DNA of 64,000 nt from UBA4732 sp963823075 (lineage in GTDB: Bacteria; Planctomycetota; Planctomycetia; Gemmatales; Gemmataceae). Location: positions 1,612,001 to 1,676,000 of the forward strand of contig CAWGKE010000001.1 in NCBI GenBank assembly GCA_963823075.1, given 5' to 3'. Below, in pieces: positions 19,301-26,911 of the stretch (position 1 is its first letter; each line of letters begins with the position of its first letter). The position numbers and the translations under genes were made by a program. Under the pieces are notes generated by a model. The model saw only the letters and a list, made by a program, of their open reading frames with translations, did not search any database and was not told the DNA's origin.

Positions 19301-19804
19301 CTTCTGACCGAGGTTGAAGAGCGCCCACAGGAAGCGCGCGGTCGAGTGACGGTTGACTTCGGCCGGCTCTTGCACTTGCCAGTTGCCGTCGCGGAAGCGG
19401 ACGAAGATGAAGTATTTGCCGTCCAGGCCGACGCCAAAGAGCGAGTTGAGCGGATGGCCCTGCTCGTCCTTCAGCCCGCGGAAGCGGCTCTTGATCTGTT
19501 CCACGACCTTCTTGGCGCCGGGGGAGTCGGTCTTGGGTCCGATGCGGGCGCCGGCGTCGGCCGGGTTCTTGTACTCAATGAGGACGCGCGAATAGACGGA
19601 ATCGACGCGGCCCTTGGCCACGGTGAACTCGTGTTTGCCGTCCAGCTCGACGCCGGCTTCCTTCTCGATGAACCCGAGCTGTCTCTCAACGGCGATGCGG
19701 ATTTCCTCTTCCTTGGCCGCGTGGGCGGCGACCCTTTTCACCTGATCGGCGAACTCGACGGCCTTGCGAGCGATCAACTCATCGAGCGATTCGGCGGTCG
19801 GCAT
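16394..19804 (-). CDS. Type IIG-like fused endonuclease/N6-adenine DNA methyltransferase, frameshifted
   Basis: About 1,135 residues when frames are joined. The N-terminus has a PD-(D/E)XK-like pattern, D68 then LIEYKNP with E77 and K79. The methyltransferase domain has motif I DPACGSGTFLVMAI (D410) and catalytic motif IV AGNPPWVNW. The C-terminus (LRGRDVRAW, YKVVFKDLSEFF) resembles target-recognition regions of Eco57I-type enzymes. ATG 19804 has GGGAG 6 bases upstream. Frameshifts lie near 18125 and 17375. A 78-bp miniature element adds 27 in-frame residues at 17277-17354. It heads the operon with the SNF2 helicase, so defence against foreign DNA is the probable role. Cleavage activity is inferred only. 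Confidence 0.85.
17277..17354. mobile_element. 78-bp MITE related to the nested IS5-family element
   Basis: Terminal inverted repeats AGCCTATCCCAAAACC (17278-17293) and its complement (17338-17353) match the ends of the IS at 52978-53893. TTA flanks both sides (17274-17276 and 17355-17357), the same target duplication as that IS. Element plus one TTA is 81 bases, so the methyltransferase frame is kept and gains 27 residues. Removing it gives the smooth reading YAGSCTWLNGVFWVERV. Confidence 0.87.
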
Positions 19805-19885
19805 GGCCGGCTCCCGGTGGGACAGGTGGGAGCAGTTTACACCACTTGCGGGACGGCTCACAAGAACAAACGGTCTAGGCTGGGC

Positions 19886-20316
19886 CTATTTCGACCAGTC
19901 TTCGACGTGCAGGCCGGGAACCTGCCGGAAATCTCGCACGTTGCGCGTCACAACGGCGCCCCGTGTTCCAACGCGATTGCGGCTATGCGCAGGTCGTTTT
20001 TGCCCATCCTCCGACTGGACGCGCCCCGCGACGGCCGCGTGGCCAGCTTGAAAAAGCGTCAGCATGTCCGTGTCGAGGACGTAGAGGCTCCTGAGACGTC
20101 CGGGTCCGCATCCATTTTTCGCCGGTTTTCGGCGATGACGTCCAGAACGTCCTGAAAATCAGGGTCGTCCTTGAACATGCCCCCGAACCTGGCCAATGGG
20201 TGCGGCGCGGAGGACACTTCCAGCCCCACGAGTTCGGTCCCTTTCTTGAGGCGGCCTTCGATTTTGGCGCGCAGCTTGGCCAGCGCTTCCTCGCGCGTCG
20301 CGCAGGTTCGTTTCCC
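19886..20316 (-). pseudogene. Degraded antitoxin-PIN module
   Basis: Translation of the minus strand gives EEALAKLRAKIEGRLKKGTE and a DPDV ending, close to the antitoxin at 15895. It continues into LYVLDTDMLTLFQ, then, after loss of about 60 central codons, VTRNVRDFRQVPGLHVEDW plus SK and a stop at 19886. The antitoxin start is missing. It is a divergent second copy of the module that splits the helicase, placed just upstream of the methyltransferase start. Confidence 0.82.
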
Positions 20317-20410
20317 CAGCGGGGAAGTGCATCAAGCCGAGTGGCACTGGTAGGAGGCTCACGGCGTTGGGCGTCGGAAGATGAAAATCAAGCGGAGGCT
20401 GGACTGATGC

Positions 20411-20507
20411 ATGGTCCGGTTGTCGCCGTCCGTTTAGCCGCGGTTCGCAGAACTGCGGTCCTGCGAACCGCGGCTAAACGGGAAACGGACACGTCCAACC
20501 GGACCAT
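20411..20507. repeat. Nested palindrome of the TTTAGCCGC family
   Basis: Inner arms 20431-20450 and 20461-20480 are perfect 20-base complements beginning CGTTTAGCCGCGG. Outer arms ATGGTCCGGTTG (20411-20422) and CAACCGGACCAT (20496-20507) also pair. The last arm contains the ATG of the following small frame. Confidence 0.82.
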
Positions 20508-20658
20508 GGATGAGGCGGCTTGCTTGCGCATCATGGACGACTCGGGAGAAGATTGCCTGTACGCAGCGAAGCGATTCGTCCTGGTGGATGTTCCCAAGAA
20601 GCTGCGCGGTCGCTTGCTGAAAATAGTCAAGGGCGAGCCGGGCCTAACCAGTCGCTGA
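20506..20658 (+). CDS. Possible small protein (50 aa)
   Basis: A frame starting at ATG 20506 encodes a charged 50-residue peptide with core DDSGEDCLYAAKRFVLVDVP. I recall short planctomycete proteins of similar pattern (D-E-x-G-E-D-Y-L-Y), but the family has no known function. The start codon is inside the arm of a long palindrome, so initiation could be structure-sensitive. It converges on the gene ending at 20699. No independent ribosome-binding site is clear. Confidence 0.4.
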   Translation: MDEAACLRIMDDSGEDCLYAAKRFVLVDVPKKLRGRLLKIVKGEPGLTSR

Positions 20659-20698
20659 CTCTCATCTTCTTTCGTCTTTTTTCCGTGTGTTCCGTGGT

Positions 20699-21412
20699 TT
20701 ACTTCCCCTTCTTCGCCTTGAACTCCGCGATGTACTTCTCCGGGTTCTCCTTGAAGGCGTCGGCGCAGCCGGAGCAGCAGACCCAAAACGTCTCGCCCTT
20801 GTAGCTGACCTGGATCTTGCCGAGACCGCCGCTGACGACGCAGATGTTTTTCGACTCGGTCGCGCCGAGCGCCTCGCCCTCGCGCGTCGCCTGCACCAGG
20901 AAGTCCTTGTGGTAGAGCTGCGACCCGTCCTCCTTGTGGGCCATGCGGTAGATGAAGCGCACGCCCTCCGCGGCCGTGTTCATGACGATCTGCTGCGTCT
21001 CCTTGGTGTCCGGATCGACGCGCGACAGCGTCAGCTCGTTCTTGTCCGTGTCGAGCGGCCCCTCGAAGACGGTCTTCTTGTCGTCCTTGTCGGTCAGCGT
21101 CAGCTGGTAGACCTTCTTGTCGAGCAGGTAGCGCATCTCGCCGGATTTATAATTTTTGCTGTCCTTGAAGTTGATGACCAGGGCGACGTCGTCGCCCTTG
21201 AACTTCCAGACCCATTCGAGGCTTTCCTTCCAGATGGGATCCTTGGGACCGGGCTTGGGCTTGTCCGGGCCGCCGGTGCCCTTCCATTCGCCGATGAAAT
21301 CGTTGAGGGCCTGGAGGGCCTCCTTGGAGGTCTTGGGCGCGTCGTCGGACGCCGCCCGCGCGCCCACCGCCGCCAGGGCCAACAGCACGCCGCACGCCAG
21401 CAGTCGTTTCAT
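20699..21412 (-). CDS. Secreted protein with C-terminal YHS/TRASH-like domain
   Basis: A 237-residue protein with a signal peptide (MKRLLACGVLLALAAVGARA). A middle domain of beta-rich character (residues about 30-185, FIGEWKGTGG) resembles planctomycete proteins of unknown function. The C-terminal 45 residues read CVVSGGLGKIQV then FWVCCSGCADAFKENPEKY, the YHS/TRASH pattern associated with metal binding. A role in periplasmic metal sensing or binding is inferred. ATG 21412 is the only start that gives the signal peptide. Confidence 0.75.
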   Translation of the reverse strand: MKRLLACGVLLALAAVGARAASDDAPKTSKEALQALNDFIGEWKGTGGPDKPKPGPKDPIWKESLEWVWKFKGDDVALVINFKDSKNYKSGEMRYLLDKKVYQLTLTDKDDKKTVFEGPLDTDKNELTLSRVDPDTKETQQIVMNTAAEGVRFIYRMAHKEDGSQLYHKDFLVQATREGEALGATESKNICVVSGGLGKIQVSYKGETFWVCCSGCADAFKENPEKYIAEFKAKKGK

Positions 21413-21498
21413 ATGCGCTCGCTTTCAGAGAGAGGTTTTCGGAAGTACATCGCCGTTTAGACGGGTCAGAAGGGCGATTGGTTCCCCGCGTTACTCTA

Positions 21499-22917
21499 TC
21501 ACCCAAACAACCCCTCTACGGCCTTCCCCTTGCCGTCCTGCGTCACGAAGAACGGCCGGCCCTCCGTCTCGTAGGACAAATCCGCCGGGATTCCCAGCGC
21601 CCGGTACAGCGACGCATGGAGGTCCGGGATCGTCACCGGGTCCTTGACCGACGTGAACGGCCGTTCGTCCGCCGTCTGGCCGTGGACGTGGCCCTTCTTC
21701 ACGCCGCCGCCGAACAGCACCACACCGCCGGCCCCGGTGAAGTGGCGGTGCATCCCGTAGTTCTTCTCTTCCATGACCTTGTCCGGCACCGTGACCTGGT
21801 CCTGCACCTTCTGCTCCGGCTTGCCCTCGATCAGCATGTCGCGGCTGAACTCGCTGGCGATCACGATCAGCGTGCGGTCGAGCAATTTCCGCTCGTCGAG
21901 GTCCTTGACCAGCTGGGCGATCGGGGCGTCGATCATCTTCATCATGTCCACCATCCGGCTGTGGCCGTTCTCGTGGGTGTCGAAGCCCTGGAACGGCACG
22001 TATTCCGTGGACACCTCGATGAAGCGGGCGCCGGCTTCGACCAGCCGCCGGCCCAGCAGACAGCCGAGGCCGAAGCGGTTCGCCTTGCCGCCGCTGTAGA
22101 TGTCATAACTCTCTTTCGGCTCCAGGCTCAGGTCGAACGCCTTCGCGGCCGGCGAGTCCATCAGCCGGCGGGCGCCGTCCACCGACTTGAGGAACTCCTC
22201 CTCCTTCGGATCGAGTCCGGCAGTCTCGCGGCGAGCCTGAAGCGTCTTGACGTACAGCTCAAAGCGTTGGCGGAAGCGCTCCTTCGACATGCCGGCCGGC
22301 GGCTGGACGGTCTGCACGGCGTCGGCCGGCTCGGGCACGAGGAAGGGGCCGTAGGCGTTGCCGAGGAAGCCGGCCGTCTGGAAGGCCTTGACCTCGAAAT
22401 CCTCGCCGCCGGCCGAGCGCTGGCCGACGTCGATGAAGGCGGGCACGTCGGGATGCCGCGGCCCGAGGGTGCGGGCGACGACGGCGCCGAGGTGCGGGGC
22501 GGCGACGGGCTGCGGCGGCACGTAGCCGGTGTGCCAGTGGTACTGGTGGCGGGAGTGGAGGATGAAGCCGAGGTCGCCGGCCTTGAAGGTCTTGACGAGC
22601 GTGCCGTGGTGCATGACCTGGGCGACGTTGGGCATTCCTTCGGAGATTTGCAGGCCGTCCACGCTGGTGGGGATGGCTTTGAAGGTGGAGTAGACGGCCT
22701 TGGCTTCCATGCCCTTCTCGAAGGGCGTGTATTTCTTCATGTCCCAGACTTCGGTGGCCGCCTGGCCGCCGGCCATCCAGAGGAGGATGAGCGTGTCGGC
22801 GGTGGGTTTGAGTTTCGGCGGCTCGTCGGCGCGCAGGTGCGGGCCGAGCAGGGCGGCGGCGCTCGCGGCGGCGCCGGCGCGGAGGAAGTCACGGCGGGAT
22901 GGGATGTGTGGATTCAT
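21499..22917 (-). CDS. DUF1501 family protein (Tat-exported, sulfatase-like)
   Basis: A 472-residue protein with twin-arginine signal SRRDFLRAGAAASAAALLG. DUF1501 proteins have an alkaline-phosphatase/sulfatase-like fold and are hugely expanded in planctomycetes, where they are usually encoded next to DUF1549/DUF1553 (PSD1) proteins. The present partner gene at 25364-26908 is on the same strand but separated by about 2.4 kb of inserted cassettes. YEGGKAN-like and HRHFTGAGGVVLFGGGVK blocks are visible. ATG 22917 immediately precedes the Tat motif. The substrate is unknown. Confidence 0.9.
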   Translation of the reverse strand: MNPHIPSRRDFLRAGAAASAAALLGPHLRADEPPKLKPTADTLILLWMAGGQAATEVWDMKKYTPFEKGMEAKAVYSTFKAIPTSVDGLQISEGMPNVAQVMHHGTLVKTFKAGDLGFILHSRHQYHWHTGYVPPQPVAAPHLGAVVARTLGPRHPDVPAFIDVGQRSAGGEDFEVKAFQTAGFLGNAYGPFLVPEPADAVQTVQPPAGMSKERFRQRFELYVKTLQARRETAGLDPKEEEFLKSVDGARRLMDSPAAKAFDLSLEPKESYDIYSGGKANRFGLGCLLGRRLVEAGARFIEVSTEYVPFQGFDTHENGHSRMVDMMKMIDAPIAQLVKDLDERKLLDRTLIVIASEFSRDMLIEGKPEQKVQDQVTVPDKVMEEKNYGMHRHFTGAGGVVLFGGGVKKGHVHGQTADERPFTSVKDPVTIPDLHASLYRALGIPADLSYETEGRPFFVTQDGKGKAVEGLFG

Positions 22918-22967
22918 GTGGAAGTCCCTGAATCAGTCGTGTGTCAGCTCCATTATGTCCGAAGGTC

Positions 22968-23149
22968 GGGTGCCATGCTTTCGCGGCCCATCCCGATCTT
23001 GCCATCACTTCCTGGGCTTACCGGGCCGCGAAAGCATGTTTCGCCGCCGCGGAAGCCGGGGGTAGTCGTTGCACATGAACATGCTTTCGCGGCCCGGTAA
23101 GTTTGGGAGGACAAAAGATCTCTCGGATGGCCGCGAAAGCATGGCACCC
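22968..23149. repeat. Four-arm palindrome cluster, GCCATGCTTTCGCGGCC family
   Basis: Four copies of a roughly 21-base motif alternate in orientation: 22968-22988, 23017-23038 (reverse), 23080-23101, 23129-23149 (reverse). The outer pair and the inner pair are each near-perfect complements. The inner pair shares CTTACCGGGCCGCGAAAGC. A related pair occurs at 56740-56817. It fills the gap between DUF1501 and the GIY-YIG gene. Confidence 0.85.
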
Positions 23150-23156
23150 AACGTGA

Positions 23157-23606
23157 TCACCCCGACTCAACCGGCACAAGCGACTGATCGGGCGACTCCT
23201 TCTTGCGGCCATTCCAAGGCGGGTTCAATAGCCGGATCAGGCTGTCCTCCAGCCCCGCCGCCAAGTTCACATGAAATCCACCGTAGTGCAACAGCCCATT
23301 GTCGGGCAAGATAAAGATCTCCACGCATTTGCCTTCGGCCAGGCTGTGCTTGATGTTCTTGTTGTTCCGTTTGTTCGTCGGTTGCGTCGATCCTGGATTC
23401 TTGTACCCTGCCATCCGCGTGCGGAGAGACTGAACTGTCTTTCCAAGATACATCAACTCGCCGCCCGCCACGAAGGCGTAGAGAACATTTTTCGACGCGG
23501 CGATGTTGTCGTTCAGGTCGAACTCCAGTTTGGTCTCGCTGAGCGGCCTCCATGTGCCCGCGAGGGCGAAGCCGATCGCCTTGATTCTGGCGAGCTTATC
23601 TGACAT
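23157..23606 (-). CDS. GIY-YIG nuclease-like protein
   Basis: A 149-residue protein with the GIY-YIG-type core VLYAFVAGGELMYLGKTVQS followed by LRTRMAGY. NNKNIKHSL and LPDNGLLHYGGFHVNLAAGL are further conserved blocks of this bacterial GIY-YIG subgroup, which also has a C-terminal Glu (LEDSLIRLLNPPWN). ATG 23606 lies 18 bases downstream of the third copy of the PSD1 gene-end repeat. It is the distal gene of the cassette array. The family cuts DNA in other contexts; here a function is not established. Confidence 0.8.
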   Translation of the reverse strand: MSDKLARIKAIGFALAGTWRPLSETKLEFDLNDNIAASKNVLYAFVAGGELMYLGKTVQSLRTRMAGYKNPGSTQPTNKRNNKNIKHSLAEGKCVEIFILPDNGLLHYGGFHVNLAAGLEDSLIRLLNPPWNGRKKESPDQSLVPVESG

Positions 23607-23623
23607 GGGTGCCTCACGCCTCG

Positions 23624-23690
23624 CTACCGAATGAACTGCATCTCCGGCTCCATGCATAGCGCCCACAGGAAATCCTCCCACGCCGCCTGC
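23624..23690 (-). repeat. PSD1 gene-end repeat, copy 3
   Basis: 67 bases identical to 25364-25430 (the last codons and TAG stop of the PSD1 gene) apart from one mismatch. It sits 18 bases upstream of the GIY-YIG start and 2 bases after the nucleotidyltransferase stop. Confidence 0.93.
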
Positions 23691-23692
23691 TC

Positions 23693-24334
23693 TTATCCCG
23701 TCGATCCCCCGTGCTTGTCGTTGCTCGACCCTTGCGAAGACGGCGCCCCCGGCGGCGCCTCGCCCGGAAGGGCTTCGCGCCAAATCTCCGACCACTCCGC
23801 ATTCAGCGCCAGCCGGTCAACCCACCCCTGCAGATAGCCAAACTCCAGCGAAGCCCGGTTGATCCGCAGCAAGGTTGCCGCGTCGATTCGGTCGATGATC
23901 CGCCCCGCAAGCAGCTTGTGCAGGATCAAGTCTTCACAGCTCAGCACATAAAGCGCCAGGTCGAGGCCGGCAAGCTGGGCCGGAACCCGCCGCGCCAAGG
24001 CCTGCTTCGGGTATTCCGAGTCCGCCAGCAGCAAATCCACCTGGGCTTCCACAAACGTCCCCGGCGGCTCGTAGAGCAGCTGGGTCAGGCGGAAAGAACC
24101 CAGCTGCAAAACGGGAGGGTGACGCTTCAGCCTCATGCCTGCGTCTTGCAGCACTTTCAGGACGGCATCGACGTTGGACGCTTCTACGTTCACGAGCAAG
24201 TCCACGTCCCGCGTCGCCCGCGGGTATCTCCACATGGACAGGGCAAGCCCTCCCATGACCGCCATCGGCAAACGCAGCGGCTCCAGGTGCGTCCATGCGT
24301 GCTTCAGCGTCTTCAGGACGACTTCGGTGGACAT
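23693..24334 (-). CDS. Nucleotidyltransferase-like protein (AbiEii/DUF6036-like)
   Basis: A 213-residue protein whose N-terminus reads AVMGGLALSMWRYPRATRDV then DLLV. This is the GG...R.T.D.D pattern of minimal nucleotidyltransferases such as AbiEii and MNT toxins. SCEDLILHKLLAGR is a typical later block. ATG 24334 overlaps the upstream 92-residue gene by 22 bases. The pair may be a toxin-antitoxin-like unit, by analogy with AbiE systems; that is inference. The TAA stop is 2 bases from repeat copy 3. Confidence 0.78.
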   Translation of the reverse strand: MSTEVVLKTLKHAWTHLEPLRLPMAVMGGLALSMWRYPRATRDVDLLVNVEASNVDAVLKVLQDAGMRLKRHPPVLQLGSFRLTQLLYEPPGTFVEAQVDLLLADSEYPKQALARRVPAQLAGLDLALYVLSCEDLILHKLLAGRIIDRIDAATLLRINRASLEFGYLQGWVDRLALNAEWSEIWREALPGEAPPGAPSSQGSSNDKHGGSTG

Positions 24335-24591
24335 GGCTCCCCCAGGCGCCGGGCCAGGTTCTCCACCATTTGCCGCATGGTCCGGTCGTGTTCCTCCATC
24401 TGTTCCGCGTACCAGCGACGATAGGCGGCGTAAACGTCTCCGTCCGGGCCTACCTCGCGGCGCAGGCCGGCGAAAAGAAACTCGTCGCAGGCCTTCATCA
24501 CGTCCACCCACAAAGCAATTCTCTGCTCCGGAGTCAGCCCTTCCGGTACGGACGGCGCCAGGTCAGGGTCGGGCAGCAATTGGTTCGACAT
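24313..24591 (-). CDS. Small hypothetical partner of the nucleotidyltransferase (92 aa)
   Basis: A helical, acidic 92-residue protein. It contains LTPEQRIALWVDVMKACDEF and a Trp/Tyr-rich middle (YAAYRRWYAEQMEEHD). There is no cysteine cluster or membrane segment. It overlaps the nucleotidyltransferase by 22 bases, so the two are translated together. ATG 24591 is 18 bases after repeat copy 2, exactly the spacing seen between copy 3 and the GIY-YIG start. Family unknown. Confidence 0.65.
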   Translation of the reverse strand: MSNQLLPDPDLAPSVPEGLTPEQRIALWVDVMKACDEFLFAGLRREVGPDGDVYAAYRRWYAEQMEEHDRTMRQMVENLARRLGEPCPPKSS

Positions 24592-24609
24592 GAAAGCATC
24601 TCCGCCGCG

Positions 24610-24672
24610 TCACCGAACGAACTGCATCTCCGGCTCCATGCACGGCGCCCAGAGGAAATCCTCCCACCCCGC
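24610..24672 (-). repeat. PSD1 gene-end repeat, copy 2 (diverged)
   Basis: About 60 bases matching the PSD1 gene end with a handful of mismatches. The stop is TGA instead of TAG, and the frame still reads WEDFLWAPCMEPEMQFVR. It lies between the 92-residue gene and the 87-residue gene. Confidence 0.9.
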
Positions 24673-24682
24673 CGCGCCCCCC

Positions 24683-24946
24683 TCACTTCCTCAAGTACGT
24701 GAGAGCCAGCTGTGCGAGAAAGCCAAGCACGGCGCCGATGATGCCGCCGATGATCGCGGGCGCCAGCGACCACCGCCTGCGGCCCGCCTCCTCGTAGATT
24801 TTCTTCAGCTCGTTCAGTCGCTCCTCAATGACGGCGACCGTTGCCTTGTCACTCTTTTCCTCACGGACATTGTTCAGCCGCTCCTGGAGGGCAGCAACGA
24901 TCTTCTCCAGCTCGTCGATCTTCTCGCCGTCCGATTTGCGAGCCAT
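24683..24946 (-). CDS. Small coiled-coil membrane protein (87 aa)
   Basis: Residues 1-55 are a highly charged coiled coil (KIDELEKIVAALQERLNNVR). Residues about 58-82 form one transmembrane helix (APAIIGGIIGAVLGFLAQLA), ending in a short tail. The ATG at 24946 follows the upstream stop by one base (TAG-C-ATG). Topology and size resemble membrane anchors, but no family is recognised. It ends about 10 bases before repeat copy 2. Confidence 0.65.
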   Translation of the reverse strand: MARKSDGEKIDELEKIVAALQERLNNVREEKSDKATVAVIEERLNELKKIYEEAGRRRWSLAPAIIGGIIGAVLGFLAQLALTYLRK

Positions 24947-24947
24947 G

Positions 24948-25283
24948 CTACTCTCCGGGCTGGGTTTTCCCCAGGAGCTGATCGATCATCTTTTGGGACC
25001 GGACCTGCAGGACGTCGCCCCAGATGGTAAAGGACCGCGCCTCGACACGGCTCTCGTTGGCCAACTCGTCCGGCGCAAACCGCGCCTCGGCCCGGGCGCC
25101 CGTGTAGTCGGAGAGCGCCAAATGAACCAGCGGCCGGCCGCTCGGGTCCTTTTCGAGGCTCCATTCCGCGGCCGCCGATGCGGACGACGAACCGATTGCC
25201 CGCTCCAGGATCTGGCTGGCCCGGCGCAGCGCAGACCCCAGCACTCGATCATTTTCGATGGCCCCGCTGATGGAAAGTTTCAT
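24948..25283 (-). CDS. Hypothetical protein (111 aa)
   Basis: A soluble 111-residue protein beginning MKLSISGAIENDRVLGSALR. It contains WSLEKDPSGRPLVHLALSDY and ends in DQLLGKTQPGE. ATG 25283 is chosen over an upstream in-frame extension because the protein start then lies clear of the PSD1 stop (25364). It is directly followed by the 87-residue membrane gene with one base between, so they form a two-gene cassette between repeat copies 1 and 2. Function unknown. Confidence 0.6.
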   Translation of the reverse strand: MKLSISGAIENDRVLGSALRRASQILERAIGSSSASAAAEWSLEKDPSGRPLVHLALSDYTGARAEARFAPDELANESRVEARSFTIWGDVLQVRSQKMIDQLLGKTQPGE

Positions 25284-25363
25284 GGCGGTCTCGCTGGTTC
25301 GGTTCTGTCGGCGATTGCGTCCCAAAATCCTTCTGGGAACATTCTACCCGACTTCGCGCCGTC

Positions 25364-25430
25364 CTACCGAATGAACTGCATCTCCGGCTCCATGCACAGC
25401 GCCCACAGGAAATCCTCCCACGCCGCCTGC
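25364..25430 (-). repeat. PSD1 gene-end repeat, copy 1 (native gene end)
   Basis: The last 67 bases of the PSD1 coding sequence, encoding the final 21 residues ending PEMQFIR and stop. Copies 2 and 3 lie 0.75 and 1.74 kb downstream in the same orientation. Confidence 0.93.
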
Positions 25431-26908
25431 CGATCCGCCGGCCTGTCCTTCGGCGCGCCCAGCATCTCCTTCGCCAGGGCCGCCTCCGCGTCCGACGGCG
25501 GCCGGCCCAGCGCCCGCAAGTACAGCGTCCGCGCCACCTTCGCCGCGTCCTCCTCGCGGCCCAGATCCGACGCCAGCAGCGCCTTCGCCCCCTCGCGCAG
25601 CCGGTTCGACATCGCCGCCCCGTTGACCAGCTCCAGCGCCTGCAAAACCGTGCTCTCGTCGTCGCGCTGCGTGCAGACCTGTTCGCGGGTCGGCCGGCCC
25701 AGCGCCAACGCCAGGCTGTCCGGCTTGCGGTGACGCCAGGCCCGGATGTTCGGGTCGTCCACCTTCACGTTCATCACGTCCACCTTCGGCCACCAGCCCG
25801 TCAGCATCGACACCGAATCGAGGTACTGCTCGCTCGTCAGCCGCCGCTCCGTGGGGCCGATCAGAAGCGGCGTCTCCTTCCGATTCGTCGGCGCCTTCAC
25901 GGCCGGCAGCTGGTAGACCTTCGACAGAAGAATCAATTTCAGAGTGTGTTTGGCGTCGTAGTCATGGGCCATGAAGTCGTAGGCCAGCCAGTCGAGCAGG
26001 TCGTCCTTCGGGGCCTTGCCGTCGAAATCGTCGGCCGGCTCGAACAGGCCGCGGCCCATCAGCCGCTTCCACAGCCGGTTCACCATCGTCCGCGCGAACC
26101 GCGGGTTCTTGGGTCGCACGACCATCGTCGCCACGGCCTTCAGCCGCGTCGGCTGGTCGGCGGCGGCGTCCACGTCGCCGAGGTCGGGGAAGAGGAATCT
26201 CGGCGCGACGATCTTGCCGGTCGGCTTGTCGCAGCGGGCCATTTCGAGATTTTGCGGAGAGAAAAAGCTGGCCATGCCGTAGGCCTGTTCCAGCTTCCAG
26301 TCGTTGATGAAGCTGTCGTGGCACGAGGCGCACTTGATCGAGCTGGCCAGGAACACCTGCGACACGTTCTGGGCCGCCTGCACCGGCGGCGTCTGGCTGG
26401 CGTTGACCCGGCCGCGCCAGTTCACCCCCTTGAGGTAGCCGTCCGGCCCGTCCTTGCCGGGGTTCAGCAGCTCCGCCGTGAACTGGTCGAGCGGCTTGTT
26501 CTCCAAAAGGGAGCTGTAAAGCCACTGGGTGATCGGCTTGCGCAGGCCGTCGATGTTGGTCTGCTCGTCGTTGCGCAAGAGGTCGTTCCAGAACGCCATC
26601 CAGTTCTCGGCGTAACCCTGCCGGTCGGCCAGCAGCGCATCGACCAGCTTCTCGCGTTTGTTCGGCGCATTGTCGGAGGCGAATTGTTCCAGCTGCTCCG
26701 CGGTGGGCGGCAGGCCGATCACGTCGAGGTACACCCTGCGGGCGAAGGCGCGGTCGTCCACGATGGCCGGCGGAGCGACCTTGTGCGCGGCCCAGCGCGC
26801 GGCCAGGAAGCGGTCGATCTCGGCGCCGTCGCCGGGCGGCACGGCGGGGACCGGCAGCGTCGCCAGCTCGGCGCTGGCGGGCGCGGAAGTCGTTCGGCTC
26901 GGCGGCAA
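25364..26908 (-). CDS. DUF1549/DUF1553 domain protein (PSD1-type)
   Basis: A protein of about 514 residues with the DUF1549 N-terminal domain (FARRVYLDVIGLPPT) and DUF1553 C-terminal domain (NRLWKRLMGRGLFEP, GPTERRLTSEQYLDSVS). A CASCHDSF motif is a possible c-type haem site. These planctomycete proteins pair with DUF1501 proteins and are predicted to be extracytoplasmic. The TTG at 26908 has no signal peptide. A signal-peptide-like sequence (SVFSVISVADCFAAEPN) begins at ATG 26975 in the next frame, so a one-base indel near 26890 may hide the real start. The last 67 bases are repeated downstream. Confidence 0.87.
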   Translation of the reverse strand: MPPSRTTSAPASAELATLPVPAVPPGDGAEIDRFLAARWAAHKVAPPAIVDDRAFARRVYLDVIGLPPTAEQLEQFASDNAPNKREKLVDALLADRQGYAENWMAFWNDLLRNDEQTNIDGLRKPITQWLYSSLLENKPLDQFTAELLNPGKDGPDGYLKGVNWRGRVNASQTPPVQAAQNVSQVFLASSIKCASCHDSFINDWKLEQAYGMASFFSPQNLEMARCDKPTGKIVAPRFLFPDLGDVDAAADQPTRLKAVATMVVRPKNPRFARTMVNRLWKRLMGRGLFEPADDFDGKAPKDDLLDWLAYDFMAHDYDAKHTLKLILLSKVYQLPAVKAPTNRKETPLLIGPTERRLTSEQYLDSVSMLTGWWPKVDVMNVKVDDPNIRAWRHRKPDSLALALGRPTREQVCTQRDDESTVLQALELVNGAAMSNRLREGAKALLASDLGREEDAAKVARTLYLRALGRPPSDAEAALAKEMLGAPKDRPADRQAAWEDFLWALCMEPEMQFIR

Positions 26909-26911
26909 AGC

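Noticed and set aside
12654..19804. Complete DISARM or BREX system
   Set aside because: Only a helicase and a methyltransferase are present; DrmA, DrmB/DUF1998, DrmC, PglZ and BrxC are missing from the neighbourhood.
23624..25430. Three spaced repeats considered as integron attC sites
   Set aside because: They are direct copies of a coding sequence end, do not show attC-like imperfect palindromes, and no integron integrase is seen.
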